From Cladorrhinum sp. PSN259 (lineage: Eukaryota; Ascomycota; Sordariomycetes; Sordariales; Podosporaceae): a DNA stretch of 64,000 nt. The DNA lies in NCBI GenBank assembly GCA_033725935.1, contig MU867063.1:248001-312000 (forward strand), in the 5' to 3' direction. This document shows positions 1-12,759 of the stretch, piece after piece. A model generated the notes under the pieces. The model was not told the origin of the DNA. It searched no databases and was given only the letters and a program-made list of their open reading frames with translations. The translations under genes and the position numbers were made by a program. The first letter of the stretch is position 1, and the number at the start of each line of letters is the position of its first letter.

Positions 1-2010
1 GACATGACGCTGACTGGTTCGGCGTTATTGGCATTGACTCCAGCAGCCGAGCGGCCCATGACCCGGACGTTCTCGAGAGCAAGCAAACGGATTAGTCGAA
101 ATGACACTGTGAAGATGTTGGGACAAACCCAGGCCAACAAGCTAGGGGAAGTGATCGAGGTTGTCATGGACGATATGGATGACGCGCCACCTCAATCCAA
201 GTTTGACCTAAGTATCATGTCTGGACCTGATAGTGTTCCTGGGCCAGGACATTTCGGTACCATGAGGCAGGCGACGTTCCCGACAACCCCTGGCGACAAG
301 AGGCAAATATTCTACCCACAACCGAACTGGAAGCCCTTTTCCATGAGGTGGCCTTTCTTACTGTGGCTGATTATCATGTCAATCGGTCTGGCAATTTCCA
401 TGGAGATATTATACAGGCGCTCAACTCGCACTCCTCTCGTTACGTTCAAGACACCAAACGATATCCCGGCAGAGCAGTATTTCGCTTTCAAGTTCTTACC
501 CATGCTCATTGCTGTCACATACGGCGTCATGTTCCAGGCAACCAACTTTGACGTGATGCGTCTCGAACCGTTCTACCAACTCTCAAAAGAAGGAGGAGCT
601 CTGGCAGACGAGTCCATAAACATCGAGTACCTCACTCAGTTCATGTGGCTCCGACCCTTCCGAGCAATCCACAGAAAACATTATGCTGTAGCCATCTCCT
701 CAACCGCATCCTTACTCGCCAACACCCTTGTCCCTACTTTGGGCGCAGCATGTCTATATCTCTCACCCGACCGAAACACCCGCCTCAAGCTCCCAAACAT
801 TGAGAAATACATTCTCATCCATCACATATGGTCACGCTTCCTGACAAGTATCCTCGTTCTGATCGCCTTTCTAGCAGCTTTTCTCTTCTACACCCTACAA
901 ACCCGCAGATCCGGCCTCCTAGCAGACGTTAAAGGCATAGCCGGACTCGCCTCAATGGCAACTGTCTCTCACATCTTGATGGACTTCAAGGACATGGACG
1001 TAGCTACACACCAAGATATCCACGACAAGCTCAAGACCCACCGATATGTTTTGCGCAACTCGTCTTTGGCACCGGACGAGTCACATCCGGGAACCAAACA
1101 AGAGACAGAGAAATACAACAAAAATCACCTCTCTGCTAACCCACAATCCATGATGCTCCGTCCAACAGGAGCCATACCATTCATGGTCTCCATTATCCTA
1201 CTCATCATCCTCATCCCGGTCGTCAGCTTTACAGACGCTACAGTTTTGACAGATCGCGCACCGTGGGTGATGACAGCATTAGCAGTCGCTATCAAACTCT
1301 CGTGGGGAGCGTTGGAGACAGACATCCGACTGATGGAGCCGTACTACATTCTGTCACGTCGACACGCCCCGCCCAAGACGTTGACACTCGATTATACTGC
1401 CATGCCATTTGGCTGGGTGGCAGTCCAGTCAGCCCTGAACAAGCACTGGGTAGTCTTTATTGTCGGATTTGGAACCATCCTCACTGAAATTCTGACCGTC
1501 CTTGTCACATCTCTGGCAACAATAGACGGCCGAGTCTTTGCAGCTTTACTGTCCGGTGATGACGACGACAACAACACAACCGTACCGGCAGAAGAAGACC
1601 TCGATCATATAAACTCTGGACAAGAGACGGTCCCCTCGTTTTGGATTTCAATGACTATTACTCTTGTTATCTTGATTTACATGGGTATAGTAGCCGGCCT
1701 GGTATTCTGGAAGAGAAGGGAGGTATTCTTGCCGAGACAACCGAATACTATTGCCTCTGTGTTGGCCTATATACACCAGAGTAAAATGCTGTACGCTTTT
1801 GTGGGTACCAACAAGTTAGGAAACAAAGAGATGGTGGAATTTTTGGAGAATAAAGTTGGGAAGGAGTACGGATTGGGTTGGTTTAGGGGCAGGGATGGAA
1901 GGATACACTGTGGTGTTGATGAGGAGGAGTTGTTGAGCGATTGGCGGAGGGGTTATGATTATAGTCTGGCGGGTGCTCCTTGGGAAGAAGAGGTTGGGAA
2001 TTGGTTGTGA
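1..2010 (+). CDS. DUF3433 multi-pass membrane protein, 5' end off the window
   Basis: The reading frame is open from the first base, so the N-terminal part of the protein lies left of the window; about 668 residues are visible. Several hydrophobic membrane segments are evident, for example around residues 118-135, 230-250, 275-300, 390-410 and 480-505. The related motifs RLEPFYQLS and RLMEPYYILS occur once in each half, the hallmark of the internally duplicated DUF3433 family of fungal membrane proteins, whose members usually exceed 1,000 residues. The function of the family is unknown. The C-terminus after the last membrane helix is a short soluble tail of about 100 residues containing GLGWFRGRDGRIHCGVD. 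No intron is needed in the visible part. Family assignment is from remembered motifs and membrane topology; the start at base 4 is only the first visible Met and is unlikely to be the real one. Confidence 0.85.
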   Translation, partial: DMTLTGSALLALTPAAERPMTRTFSRASKRISRNDTVKMLGQTQANKLGEVIEVVMDDMDDAPPQSKFDLSIMSGPDSVPGPGHFGTMRQATFPTTPGDKRQIFYPQPNWKPFSMRWPFLLWLIIMSIGLAISMEILYRRSTRTPLVTFKTPNDIPAEQYFAFKFLPMLIAVTYGVMFQATNFDVMRLEPFYQLSKEGGALADESINIEYLTQFMWLRPFRAIHRKHYAVAISSTASLLANTLVPTLGAACLYLSPDRNTRLKLPNIEKYILIHHIWSRFLTSILVLIAFLAAFLFYTLQTRRSGLLADVKGIAGLASMATVSHILMDFKDMDVATHQDIHDKLKTHRYVLRNSSLAPDESHPGTKQETEKYNKNHLSANPQSMMLRPTGAIPFMVSIILLIILIPVVSFTDATVLTDRAPWVMTALAVAIKLSWGALETDIRLMEPYYILSRRHAPPKTLTLDYTAMPFGWVAVQSALNKHWVVFIVGFGTILTEILTVLVTSLATIDGRVFAALLSGDDDDNNTTVPAEEDLDHINSGQETVPSFWISMTITLVILIYMGIVAGLVFWKRREVFLPRQPNTIASVLAYIHQSKMLYAFVGTNKLGNKEMVEFLENKVGKEYGLGWFRGRDGRIHCGVDEEELLSDWRRGYDYSLAGAPWEEEVGNWL

Positions 2011-2380
2011 TAGTGATGATGGGAACGGAGAATTATTATTTAACGGTTTTATGAGTCATGAATTTTGGATAATAAATGCAATATAGGGGGGGTTGATTAG
2101 TTAATAAAGGAGTGATGATGCCTCTTTGGTTGTTGTGTGAATACTAATAATCGAATCTCTGGTGAGATTCTTCATGTGTCAATGCTTGGCTCATCAAGAA
2201 ATGGTTAATGTGGGTTATAGATTAGCTGAGCAATCAATCTACACTTCAAGAAACCATATGTTTCGTATCGACTGAGGAGAATAGAACCCTTTTGTCCCAG
2301 ACATCAAAGTTACAGCTTTGACCTAGATCAGCCTTGCATCTCAGATCTACATCTGGCAACCTCATTACCACCCTACCTGT

Positions 2381-2422
<42 letters not shown>

Positions 2423-3000
2423 GTTTGTACTACTGTACATCATCCCCTTACAATTTTTCTCCCTTATATGCCAGGTCCCGGTTGTACTGTACAACATATA
2501 TATACAGCCAACCACTTTTCATATATTTTATGTTTCAAGTAATCTACGTACACCCTTTTCACACAGCATAAGTAGTTAGTATCCGTATATCAATTTTATT
2601 TTATTTTATCTTTTCTCTCCTGATCTCGGCCACCTCAGGCAGGCAGGCAGGGGTCTTGAGAAAACCTGCTACGCACGCAATCCTTTTTTAAAAGTGTGGC
2701 CCCAAAAGGTTTGTATGTACGTATTGTAATTTTGATTATCGTCGGTCGTCGTCGTCGTCATCATCATCATGGAAGCTCAGCCACCTTTTTTTTTTTTCCC
2801 CAAGAGATTTGAGATTTGAAGGAACAATAAGCTTTCTTTCCCTCGTGGCGGCGGGGAGGAGCGGCGGGAGGAGCGGGTTCGAAGGACCTCGGACCTGGCT
2901 GGTCTCACGCTTGTGTTACGAGGAAGAAGAAGAAGAAGAGATGGGACGGACGGGCTGGACTGAATTGACCACCCGAAGGTCCGGTGATGGGTCTGAATTT

Positions 3001-3031
<31 letters not shown>

Positions 3032-5264
3032 GTTTGTTCTTCGTCTTAACCTGAGAAGAAAACCTGCTATGTATAGGCCGTATTTGGAATTTTTGTATTT
3101 AAACTCGAAACAGGTTTGAACGCTGGCCGCTGTTGAAGAATGTCTAACATTTTTATCACAAGACAGGGGTATCCTCGTGGTCAAATTCTGTAAGTGAACG
3201 GACAATTTCCCCCCGCCGTCAAAAAAAATGCATGTGTCAGTAGCGTGCAGTCGGTGTTAGCTTTAAAGTGTACCTGCTTGTAAAAGGGTTTATTTATTTA
3301 GTCATTGTTAGTTGTAAATCACAATGTCGGAAAAGCTCTCCGACTTTGTGGAATACCTAGTCTAGTTCTAATCCCTGAACGGCGGTTTCGGATTCTGGGT
3401 TGCAAACCATTCAGGGAGAGACACGCCAATGTTTGAGACTTGTTGCGACGAGCCGATGCAGATCTGTTTTGCATGGATTGTTTTTTTTTTTTTTTTTCTC
3501 TCTGTCAAAATCTGGAAACCGGCCACGGTTGTTTCCATTGTCCTTTAATTCCATACACAGATGGTGATACTTGGCAAAACGGTTTCAAGAGCCAAGCTTT
3601 TTTAGCCTGTGGTTGGTTGCAACCTGCAGGTCATCTGAACTTTCTTTGGGCAACCTCCAGCTGGAGGAGAGAGGGCTGATCACCGTCGTGATTGGGTGCA
3701 CATTCGCCCCGATGGCTTGCATCGTTGTTGGAGGCAACGTCTGTGAGGTCATCAACAATAAACAAATAATATTGCGTTTCCATGAGTCTCAGGTGTGAAC
3801 AAAAAGTTCAAAAGTGGATATTCAAATGCCCCCCCCCCAGCATGTGTGGTTTCATTGCCGGGAATTAACAGAGGGGGCTGTGCAAGTCTCACTCATTACC
3901 ACGATTACGCAACCCTTTGTATATCCATTTTACGCAGTTCCCGCGGATCGAGATACTGAAGATGGAAAATGAATGACTCTGCTCAGCTCACAGTTGAGCA
4001 CTTTTGTCAGAAACCGGATTCCAGAATGAGGTTGATGTAAGAAAAAAGAACGGTTGGGAAGGGGATGAGCATAAATGCGGGGCAGATCTTCGCACTTTAT
4101 CGCGTTGCATTGGTAGGCGCCCGCCCCTGAATTTTTAGCTTGCCGGTTTTTAAGTGGAAATTCATTGGGCGCAGGGAATGGAGTGACGGAATTCGAGGAG
4201 AGAGCACAGCGCGCGCCTTCCAGATCGTCCTCTCCAGGTCCCCTTTAACTTGGCGCTTCCAAGATTCTACGGGCGCATCGAGGGACTATGAGCCCAGAGT
4301 CTTGGGGTTTCTTGGGGAATTTCTTGACTTCTTGGAGTTTTCTACATCAAATTTCACGAGTCAAAAAGAGAGGTAAAAAATATCAGTTTGCGCCGGACCT
4401 GCAAACCGCGATGCGCCTGCATTGAAAAGGTAATTAGGGGGTGTATTGGCAGCCAAAGTCTGGATTCTTCAAGTACTTCTGTTTGGTAGACAGGAGACCG
4501 CACAGACCATTTGATAGAAACTGGCTGCTCTTTGACAGTTGACACACCGCAAATTCCCCCCTGGCTCTAACGCGCGTATTTGATTTCCCAGGGATGCACT
4601 ATCTAGCGCTACCTTGGCGGACGAGGGATGCGATTGGGGAAGGCACGGCTGACAGGCATTGGCCACTCATAATTACATACTCCGGGCGACCTGGCCAGTG
4701 GTTACGCATGCATGTCCCAGCGCGCCGCTACCACTCCAGGACCTCCCTCCCTCTCATTCGGGCGTTTCCCACTTTCAACGCTCAGGCGATCTTCCCCCTT
4801 CCACCTCCCTCCACCACAACCACCACCATTGTCGCCAACTTTGCATCTCCATGATCGCAAAGGGTACTTCTCGTTTGCGAGCAAAGGTGTAAACTCGTGC
4901 GCCCGGCGCTGTTGGCAGAATACGATCGCTACATTATTTTCACAATTTCCTTCCTGCCACCGCCTTCGACCGACAACCACTTCTTCGAAACCTCGAATCT
5001 CTCGAACCGCTCCGAACCGCTCCGTCGACCGAAATTCGATACCCCGTTGTTACTTCTTCGACTGCCACCACAGCACCTCTCCTTTGCTGTTTTTATCCTT
5101 GTTTTCTTCCTCATTCTTCATACAGGCGCCGGCTGGTTTTCCGCGACCCATGACAATAACAACAAATTAAAACGACGGCAATACCTACGGACCTACTCTC
5201 GCACCCACCGTCTTACCGATCAATTGCATTTCTCTGATCAGATACCCACATTCGCAACCCAAAA
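2011..5264. other. Intergenic, 3.25 kb; leader of the flavin-carrier gene at its right end
   Basis: No convincing gene was seen. The left part is AT-rich 3' flank with a CA repeat at 2386-2418, an ATC/GTC trinucleotide stretch near 2740-2770 and long T runs (28 T at 3004-3031). The last ~550 bases (about 4700-5264) are C/T-rich, as expected for the promoter and 5' leader of the downstream gene. Open frames here are short, overlap on both strands and have low-complexity translations. Confidence 0.6.
2386..2418. repeat. CA/TG microsatellite
   Basis: About sixteen CA dinucleotides in a row, interrupted once near the left end by CATA. Simple-sequence repeat likely to vary in length between strains. 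Confidence 0.9.
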
Positions 5265-7635
5265 ATGAGATTATCATTAACGAGGTCGTTCGCGGCCGTC
5301 GCGTCGCTCGCGACTCTCATATCCCCAGTCGCTTCCGAGCCTATTCTCCAGTCCAACTCGTTGAATTCTTGTCAGCCAAACTCTGGCTTCTCAGCCAGCT
5401 TGTTCAAGGTTGTATTCACGCCAAACAACAACACAGCAAATGTCGATATCGTGGCGGTATCGTCAGTCGAGGGTCATGTCATGTTCGATATTTCAATCTC
5501 GGCATATGGCTTCGATATCATCAAGACACAGGTTGATCCATGCAAAACAGACCTGCGTGGTCTGTGTCCTATGACGGCTGGAAAGATCCCTCTGAACTTC
5601 AACCTGCCCGTTGAAGCAGACGCCCTCAAGCAAATTCCCGGTATCGCCTATACTTTCCCCGACCTTGACGCCAAAGTGAGGGTCTTTTTCAATATGACGG
5701 ACGGACCTGAGAAGGGAAATAGCGTTGCATGTGTCGAGGCTGATATCTCCAACGGAAAGACGGTGGATTTGACTGGTGTCAAGTGGGCTACTGCTATTGT
5801 TGCCGGCATGGCCCTGGTTTCCTCGGCCGTCATGTCCGGATTGGGTCACTACAACGCCGCATCCCACGTCGCGGCTAATGCCCTCTCACTTTTTGGTTAC
5901 TTTCAGTCCCAGGCCATGCTCGGCTTGACTGCCGTTCCGCTACCTCCCATCGTCATGTCTTGGACTCAGGATTTCCAGTGGAGCTTGGGTATCGTCCGTG
6001 TAGATTTCATGCAGGATGCCTTGACCTGGTACCAGCGCGCCACCGGAGGCACACCCTCGACCATTTTCGACTCACTTACGACGGTCTCAGTTCAGGTTGA
6101 AAAGCGTGCTCTCGCCATGGTCAGACGCTCTGTTTCAATGATGCCGAGGGCCGTCGCTGAGCCTATCAGGAGTATCGCTAGGCGCGCAAACATCCAGACA
6201 AGCTCGGGCAGTTATATCGTGTACGGCATTCAACGTGTGGCATTCCGTGCCGGAATCGAGTCTACAAACCTGTTCATGACGGGTCTTATCTTCTTCTGCG
6301 TCATGGTTGTCTTCATTACTGGGTGCGTGGCCGCTTTCAAAGGTGCTTGCGAACTGGCCGTCAAGAAGAAGATGATGCCTCACGACAAGTTTCTCGAGTT
6401 CCGTAACGGTTGGCTCACGGTGCTCAAGGGTATCCTCTTCCGCTTGACCCTGATTGGATTCCCCTCGATAACCATTCTCTGCTTCTGGGAGTTCACCCAA
6501 AACGACTCGGTCGCCGAGGTTGTTCTGGCCATTTTCTTCCTGTTAGGCATGACCCTCACTCTTGGCTGGGCCGCATTCAAGGTTATTAGAATCGCGCGCC
6601 GCTCCATCGTCATGCACAACAACCCGGCCTATATTCTCTTCTCGGATCCCCAGGCTCTCAACAAGTGGGGTTTCCTTTACGTACAGTTCCGTGCCTCTGC
6701 TTATTACTTTATTCTTCCCGTACTTGCCTACAACATGATCAAGGCAATGTTTATTGGCTTTGCTCAAAAGTCGAGTACCACTCAGGCTGTCGCCTTCATT
6801 ATCATCGAGGCAGCTGCTCTGATCGGCGCCAGTGTTCTTCGACCATGGATGGATAAGAGTACCAACTCGTTCAACATTGCCATCTGCGCCATGGGTTTCG
6901 TCAACTCGCTTTTCCTCATGGTTTTTACCGAGGTCTTTAACCAACCAAAGCTGGTTACTGGCGTTGTTGGCGTTGTTTTGTGGATCGCCAATGCTGTCTT
7001 TGCGACGGTTCTTTTGCTGATGCTTATCGCAACCACTGTCATTGTCATCTTCCGTGACAATCCGGATGGTCGTTATCAATTCATGGCCGACGACAGAACC
7101 TCCTTCATGAAGTCTCAGACTCACCTGACCACCACCACTGAACTGGATGCCTTGGCCGCTACAGCCAGAGGTGATAAGGCCGGTTATGGAAAGGGTGGGT
7201 TGGATCTTGACGACGATGCAGAATCTATCTCTTCGGACTCGCTTCGCCGTCAAACCGAACGCTTGAATGTGCCTCCGTCGGGCATGCCTTCCGCCAATAA
7301 CTCTTACAACAATGGCGGGTTTAACAACAATGGCGGGTTTAACAACAATGGCTATCGGCCAGCGTCTCCGGCAAACCCAGCAATGCCTTTGTTTCCTGCC
7401 GATGGCCCGAGGAGTCCACCGAGGTTCCAAGATAACAGGTCACCAAGTCCTTATGGTGGGCCTGGGTCACCGCCTCAGTATAGGCGAGACGACAATGCCA
7501 GCCCAGCAGGGTTTAGGCAACAGAATAATGCTAGGTGAGTTTACAACATATAGTTTCTTTGCTTGACAATTCTTAACTAACATTTTTAATTCTCATAGTC
7601 CCAGTCCATGGCAGCGTGGAGCAGGTTATGACTAA
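5265..7635 (+). CDS. Flavin carrier (FLC) / TRP-like membrane protein
   Basis: Two exons, 5265-7534 and 7599-7635, separated by a 64-nt intron (GTGAGT donor, CTAAC branch, TAG acceptor). Splicing replaces an in-frame TGA with the short tail SPSPWQRGAGYD, a C-terminus I recognise as conserved in fungal FLC proteins. The N-terminus is a signal peptide (cleavage near VASE), followed by an ML-like lumenal domain (about residues 25-165) and a bundle of roughly nine membrane helices (about 175-600) of the TRP-like family. The cytosolic tail is disordered, with NNGGF repeats and Pro/Ser-rich sequence. Yeast Flc1-3 support FAD transport into the ER and cell-wall maintenance, and relatives such as S. 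pombe Pkd2 act as calcium-related channels. Which activity applies here cannot be told from sequence. Total length is about 768 residues. Confidence 0.93.
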
Positions 7636-8208
7636 GTTAGCAAAGGAAAAGGGCGGATATGGGGAAATGGAATGGAGGATTAGCGGGTTTTCTTTTGTCT
7701 GGATACACACATTCTACATGGGGTCTTTTTTCATGGGCTTTGCTGCTGGATATGACAGAGAGAGAGAAAGAAGAAAAACTATTTTCACTGCTGGACGTGG
7801 ATTAGTTTCTGTTTTTATCTAGTGTTGTTTTTGTGTATCCTGTGTGTGTGTGTGTGTGTTTTTTTTTTTTTGCGTTCTGTGTATATGTTACAATGTCAAA
7901 CTATTTGTTTATCTAAATGATTGTTTTATCTGCAAAGTGGCAAACAAAAAACAAAATTAAAAAAATTAGCCTCTAGATGATGAATGATTATGCAAGTTCT
8001 GTGCTTTTGTTATACTGAATGAAGAAATTGGGGGGGGATGCCTACACTACTTCAATCAGGTATTATGTGTGTTTTCTCTGGCTGTTCTTTTGCTAAACAT
8101 GATATCATTGTGTGAATGCTTTCTGTTTCTGTTTCTGTTTCTGTCGGTGTTGGTTGTTGGTTGTTGGTGAAAGAAATTGTTTACTTACCCCCTTTTTACA
8201 CACACACA

Positions 8209-8255
8209 CCCCCCCCCCCCCCCCCCCCCTTTTTTTTGGGGGGTTTTTTTTTTTT
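8209..8255. repeat. Compound homopolymer tract C21-T8-G6-T12
   Basis: Twenty-one C, eight T, six G and twelve T follow each other directly, preceded by a short CA run. The minus strand carries 21 consecutive G, able in principle to form G-quadruplex structure. Length is probably unstable and prone to sequencing error. Confidence 0.85.
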
Positions 8256-11200
8256 AAAAGTTGGCATCAGTAAGTAAGTGATTTGCTTATGTATAAGATT
8301 GAAAGTTATTTTTTTTTTGGAGATTTTGTATTTATTGTCAAAGTACTATTCTTGATATTGTTAGAGAGAATAGATATGTAGATTACCTATGGTCTCTATT
8401 CGGGATACCTAGTCTAGTTTCTTGTGTGTGTGTGTGTGTGTGAAGAGTTCAAATTTTTGAGATGTCCAGCACTTCACTGCACATACATATACTACGCAAT
8501 GAGCCCCAGAACAGAAATTAGGAATATCAGCAAAGGTCCATCCCACGCTGTATAACTGGACGATTCAACTTTTCTCCCAAGGTGCAATCGATACAAGTTA
8601 TTGGGATCAGCTGCCCGGCACAAAACCCACCGTGCTCGTCATCATCACCATGCCTGACTCGGCATCGCCGTGCCCGGCTCGAATTGAATCGCTGTATTAA
8701 ACGATCTACTCGCGCTGGCCGGGACGTTCCGTGCCGTGCTCGGTGCTCTTTGCTATGGGGGGCAATGTGTTGATGGTGTTCGGCGCGAAAGAGCGAGTCG
8801 AAACAGGAGCTGGCTCGTGCCTTTCCTGGCGTAGTGGAGTGGAGTAAGGCCCTCTCGATCCAAAGTAATACATTGATGCGGCACGGAGGGCGGTGGTTAG
8901 CCTGGAGGAGTAGGTCGATATTAGGGTGGGGTTCGTCGAGGAGGTGATATTCTTCCGAAGGATGAACCTTTAGGAAATTAAGAAAATCCCGAGCCGTGGT
9001 ATACGAGGGAGAAAAAGGAAGGGTGAGAAAAAGGGAGTATGTAATAACTAAAGTATACATTTAGTGGTCCTTGTGAGGAAGAATGGCGTTTCAGTTTCCG
9101 AGAAGGAAAAAAATACAAACAGAAATTTCCGAGAAGAATCACGAGAGTTACAGATATACATGCACAAAGAAAGAATAAAAACCAAAAAAAAGATCATGAT
9201 CCATTCAAGAGACAACCTCACAAGCCCTCAAGACCGATTTCAACCCCTTTTTCCATCAAAAACCACATATCGCAGAGAACCTTTGCAGACTCGTCAGTTG
9301 TGTCTCAGGAGTTGGGATGAGAGAGTGGCTGCATGCTTAGCCACCATCTTTACATCATGATGTACATGTACCTACGGTCCTCTCCTACGTTGGCGCTTGC
9401 TTCGGTCTCTGGTTAGGCAAGACGAGATACTCAGGTAAAGTACAAGAAAAGACGTCCAGGATGCTGTTCACCGACACACCGGGTGTAAGTCGACAAGACA
9501 CACATCCGTAGCCGCCGTTGACCACGAGCCCTCAGCACAAAACCAGTATTCTACGCTTGATTGGACGAGAGTCCACATGTATGCTGCACGGTGGGCTTCA
9601 ATTTCGGGAGAGGCACGCAGTCCAACACTACATAAGCAGGCATATTTGAGGCTTATCAAGACACACACAAAGAAAGTCCTTGTATGGCAGAGGCTGGGTA
9701 ACGGGCGCTTATTCTGTCTATGCGTAATTGTTGTTGTTGGTAGAGCTGGTCTTTTGACATCAAGACCAAATCTCTGTTCTGCGAGCCATCAACGGAATGC
9801 TTACCATTGTCGACACGGCGGAAGACGACTGTGTGTCTCCCTCTTTTCGTGTTAGATGTGCCAGTTCAGCCTTACACTTGGGAGGGGCACAGTCCGGTAT
9901 CCAGTGTCCGGCGTCTTCGATTCGGAATAACAGGCGCTTGTTTACGTCTTCGTCTCTGATGAGTGGGTGGTAACCGAAGTTCGCACGAATCTACGACCTT
10001 GTCTGGAAAAGATCTAGGCTTGCTGCTCATGGAAGATACTGGTAGGTTGCATGCAACCACCAGACTAGTCTTGAGTTTAGACGAGAGGTTCGCAATATAC
10101 GAGAAGATGCATGGCCTGAACTCGGCGCCTCATGCTGGCAAAAAAGACTGGACAAAGTAAAAGACTGATTCAACCTGCTGGCGTTTATACGGCGCTTGAT
10201 ATGACGCATGGGGAGAATGACCTGCCTCATGGTTGAGCAGTGGGCCTGGCTTGGGATCTCTCCAACCTCGTGGTCGTGTGCTAAGACTTCCACCGCGCTT
10301 GTTCTGGTTTCTTGTCTTGCTCTGTATGTGAGAGAGCATGAAAATGTGTGAGTTGGTGGCTGGGTGGAAGTCGAGCGGGATGTTCAGTCATGGTGGTGAG
10401 GGTCGCATAAGCCTTCACACCCACATTCGCGGCTGGCGCTTGTAGTTCTCGTGTTCTTGTCTTCGGAACTCCGACTTGATATCGGGGTATGATCTACCGG
10501 ATATGTTGTGAGGGATATAATGGAGGCCTTGGGTGACGGTACGGGGGAAGGTGGAGTTGACATTGTCCCTATTTTGTTCATAGTGTACGCCAGATCTTAG
10601 AGAGATCTGCACGCGTGGAGATGGACGTGCCGTAATTCTGAGGTTGAACAGGCGCCTGTTTCTGCTTTCTTCTGCTTCTTCTCGTATACACAGCCTTTTT
10701 TGGGAAGTAGTTGAGACACGGGGCTGCACATGATGCTTCCGCCTCCTGGGGTGGCTTGACTGAAAGAAAATCATGGTGGTGGGGATGATGATATAATATA
10801 TTTTTTTCTTTCTTCTGTAGGGCGCTTAATCTGCGGGTGAGGCCATGAAATCGTCCTGCTGGTGCTTTGTCGGGTCTAGATCTTAACGATGGCCTCGTAT
10901 TCAGACAAGCCACCATGGACAAACCCCCTGCCCGCGTTATCCATTTTTTGGCTGGTGAAATAGATACAGTAGAAGCCACAGAGTGTTACTTTCCCTGTTT
11001 ATCTGCAGCTGCATGTCGCGCCTCTTTGTTATCACAAGTCAAAAATACTCTGCGTGGCTAACCTTGTCCGAGAGATTTCGGTTCTTGAGCGACCAAGACT
11101 TTGAGGCTCGGCTTGGACAAAAGCCGGCGGATACAGGACCCCTTTGTCTTGGCTGCATCTCGTTCGTCATGGGGTGCTCTTTTCCCCCATTTTTGACCGT

Positions 11201-11639
11201 TGTCTGTGTACCTGAAGCTGAAAGGTGCCGTGCTGATGCATGTTTGAGGCGTCTAGGATCATGAAAAGCACGAGATCTGCAAATTCACCTGCCACTCTTG
11301 AACATCATGAGATCGAAACTAATTCTTACGCATAGGATAGAATTATTCCGGACTATTCAATCGAGATAAGCGTTGCCGTCTTATTGCGTTGCCTCTCTAT
11401 CTGTGTGCATTTGCTGTAAGTGTGTAGTATGTGGGCAATCAGATCAACCAAAAGTTGTGGCTGCATCCTAGCGTTAAGGAGTAACTCCTCACTAGCATTC
11501 AGACGTACCTATCTGGGGGTTTTTTAGATGCGGCTTGGGGGCGTTGATGTGGCGAGATGGTCAAGCACCAGGGCGTCTAGAGAAACATCCTAACTCGTCG
11601 ATACTGCATATGATTCACCCTTCATGATAGCTTCTCTGC

Positions 11640-11661
11640 TTTCTTTCTTTCTTTCTTTCTT
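11640..11661. repeat. TTCT microsatellite
   Basis: About five tandem TTCT units followed by a further TTCTTTC. Confidence 0.8.
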
Positions 11662-12694
11662 CTTTCTTGCTGCATGAGAATAGGGAGATGAGATTCGCCC
11701 TGCCATCTTTACAGATATCGTGGCGATATTGCCGAGGAAACAAACGGCGCACTATTGTTGTCATCTTCAAGACGAGATGGACGAGATTTCCGAGTTGACC
11801 ATTCTAGGCATGCAGGATGAGCCCTTTGTCACTTGTCTTCGCATCTCAGGTGGCAACATAACTAAGATAACACGATGTCGGTAAGTATCGGGCGTCAATA
11901 TTAGCTTCCTACATGTTTGAAGATAACGGGACCGATACTTCCTCTTCCACCCGATCGTTGATTTTGATGCCCCAGATGAGGTGGTGGTCACTTGGATGTC
12001 GCGAAATAACTGCTCAATACAATGACACATCATCCTCGATGCGATTTGCGACCATGAAGTCCATATGACTCTTTGATTCCGTTGAGATGGGAAAAGGACA
12101 CAAGAAAAGAGACGGTTCCTCCCAATATCACCCCGCGTGGTGATCAAGTGTTTGCCATATAGTGCAGCCACGTTTTGACACTGACAAATAACTTTGCGTG
12201 CCCAAATCACCGGGACACCAGGCTTGCACCATCGTTGCCGCTTTTCCATTTCCAGATGGCTAGTCACACCACGCTTGACCTTTTCCTGCTCAAAGATTAT
12301 CAGCGAATTTGCAGGACTCAGTCAAAGCTGATCAGCCAGTCAGCCGGGGAAGACACCCCCCAAGTCTTGGCCCGGTTTTACTTGACCGTCTAGAATTTGA
12401 AAAGAGTTGAGTGGTCAGTTGTGGGGAAGGTTGGTAGTACAAAACGTCAGTTATCCGCTAGGATTTGACGCCAGGAGGCATTAAGCGCGACCTGCATTAC
12501 CAAGGCAAAAACCGTCATTAGAGAAGGGAAACACTGAAAGCTTAGAGCATGTGAAGAAGTCTTTAGAGTGGCCAAATGTTTCAGTAAATGTCCTATAATG
12601 GTTGTTTCTTCGGATATTGCTGTGTGTTTGCGGGCTGTTCGAACAGGCCAGGTCGAGTCCAAATGGCACTTTTTACGCCATAAACAAGAACAGG

Positions 12695-12759
12695 CCATCT
12701 GGAGCGGCCACCTGGAGCGGCCATCTGGAGAGGCCATCTGGAGAGGTCATCTGGAAAAG
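12695..12759. repeat. 13-bp tandem repeat, five units
   Basis: Five adjacent units of CCATCTGGAGCGG and near variants (CCACCTGGAGCGG, CCATCTGGAGAGG twice, TCATCTGGAAAAG). Variation between units is mainly transitions. It lies within a 205-codon open frame that I do not accept as a gene. Confidence 0.9.

Noticed and set aside
6543..7430. 295-codon frame antisense to the flavin-carrier gene
   Set aside because: A shadow of the real gene's codon bias; the sense strand has clear family motifs.
3353..8419. 15-mer ATACCTAGTCTAGTT present at 3353 and 8405, flanking the flavin-carrier gene
   Set aside because: A shared 15-mer is expected about once or twice by chance in 64 kb, and no longer similarity surrounds it.
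8527..9060. 177-codon minus-strand open frame
   Set aside because: No domain, no conserved-looking motif, no introns, and overlapping frames on the other strand; probably chance.
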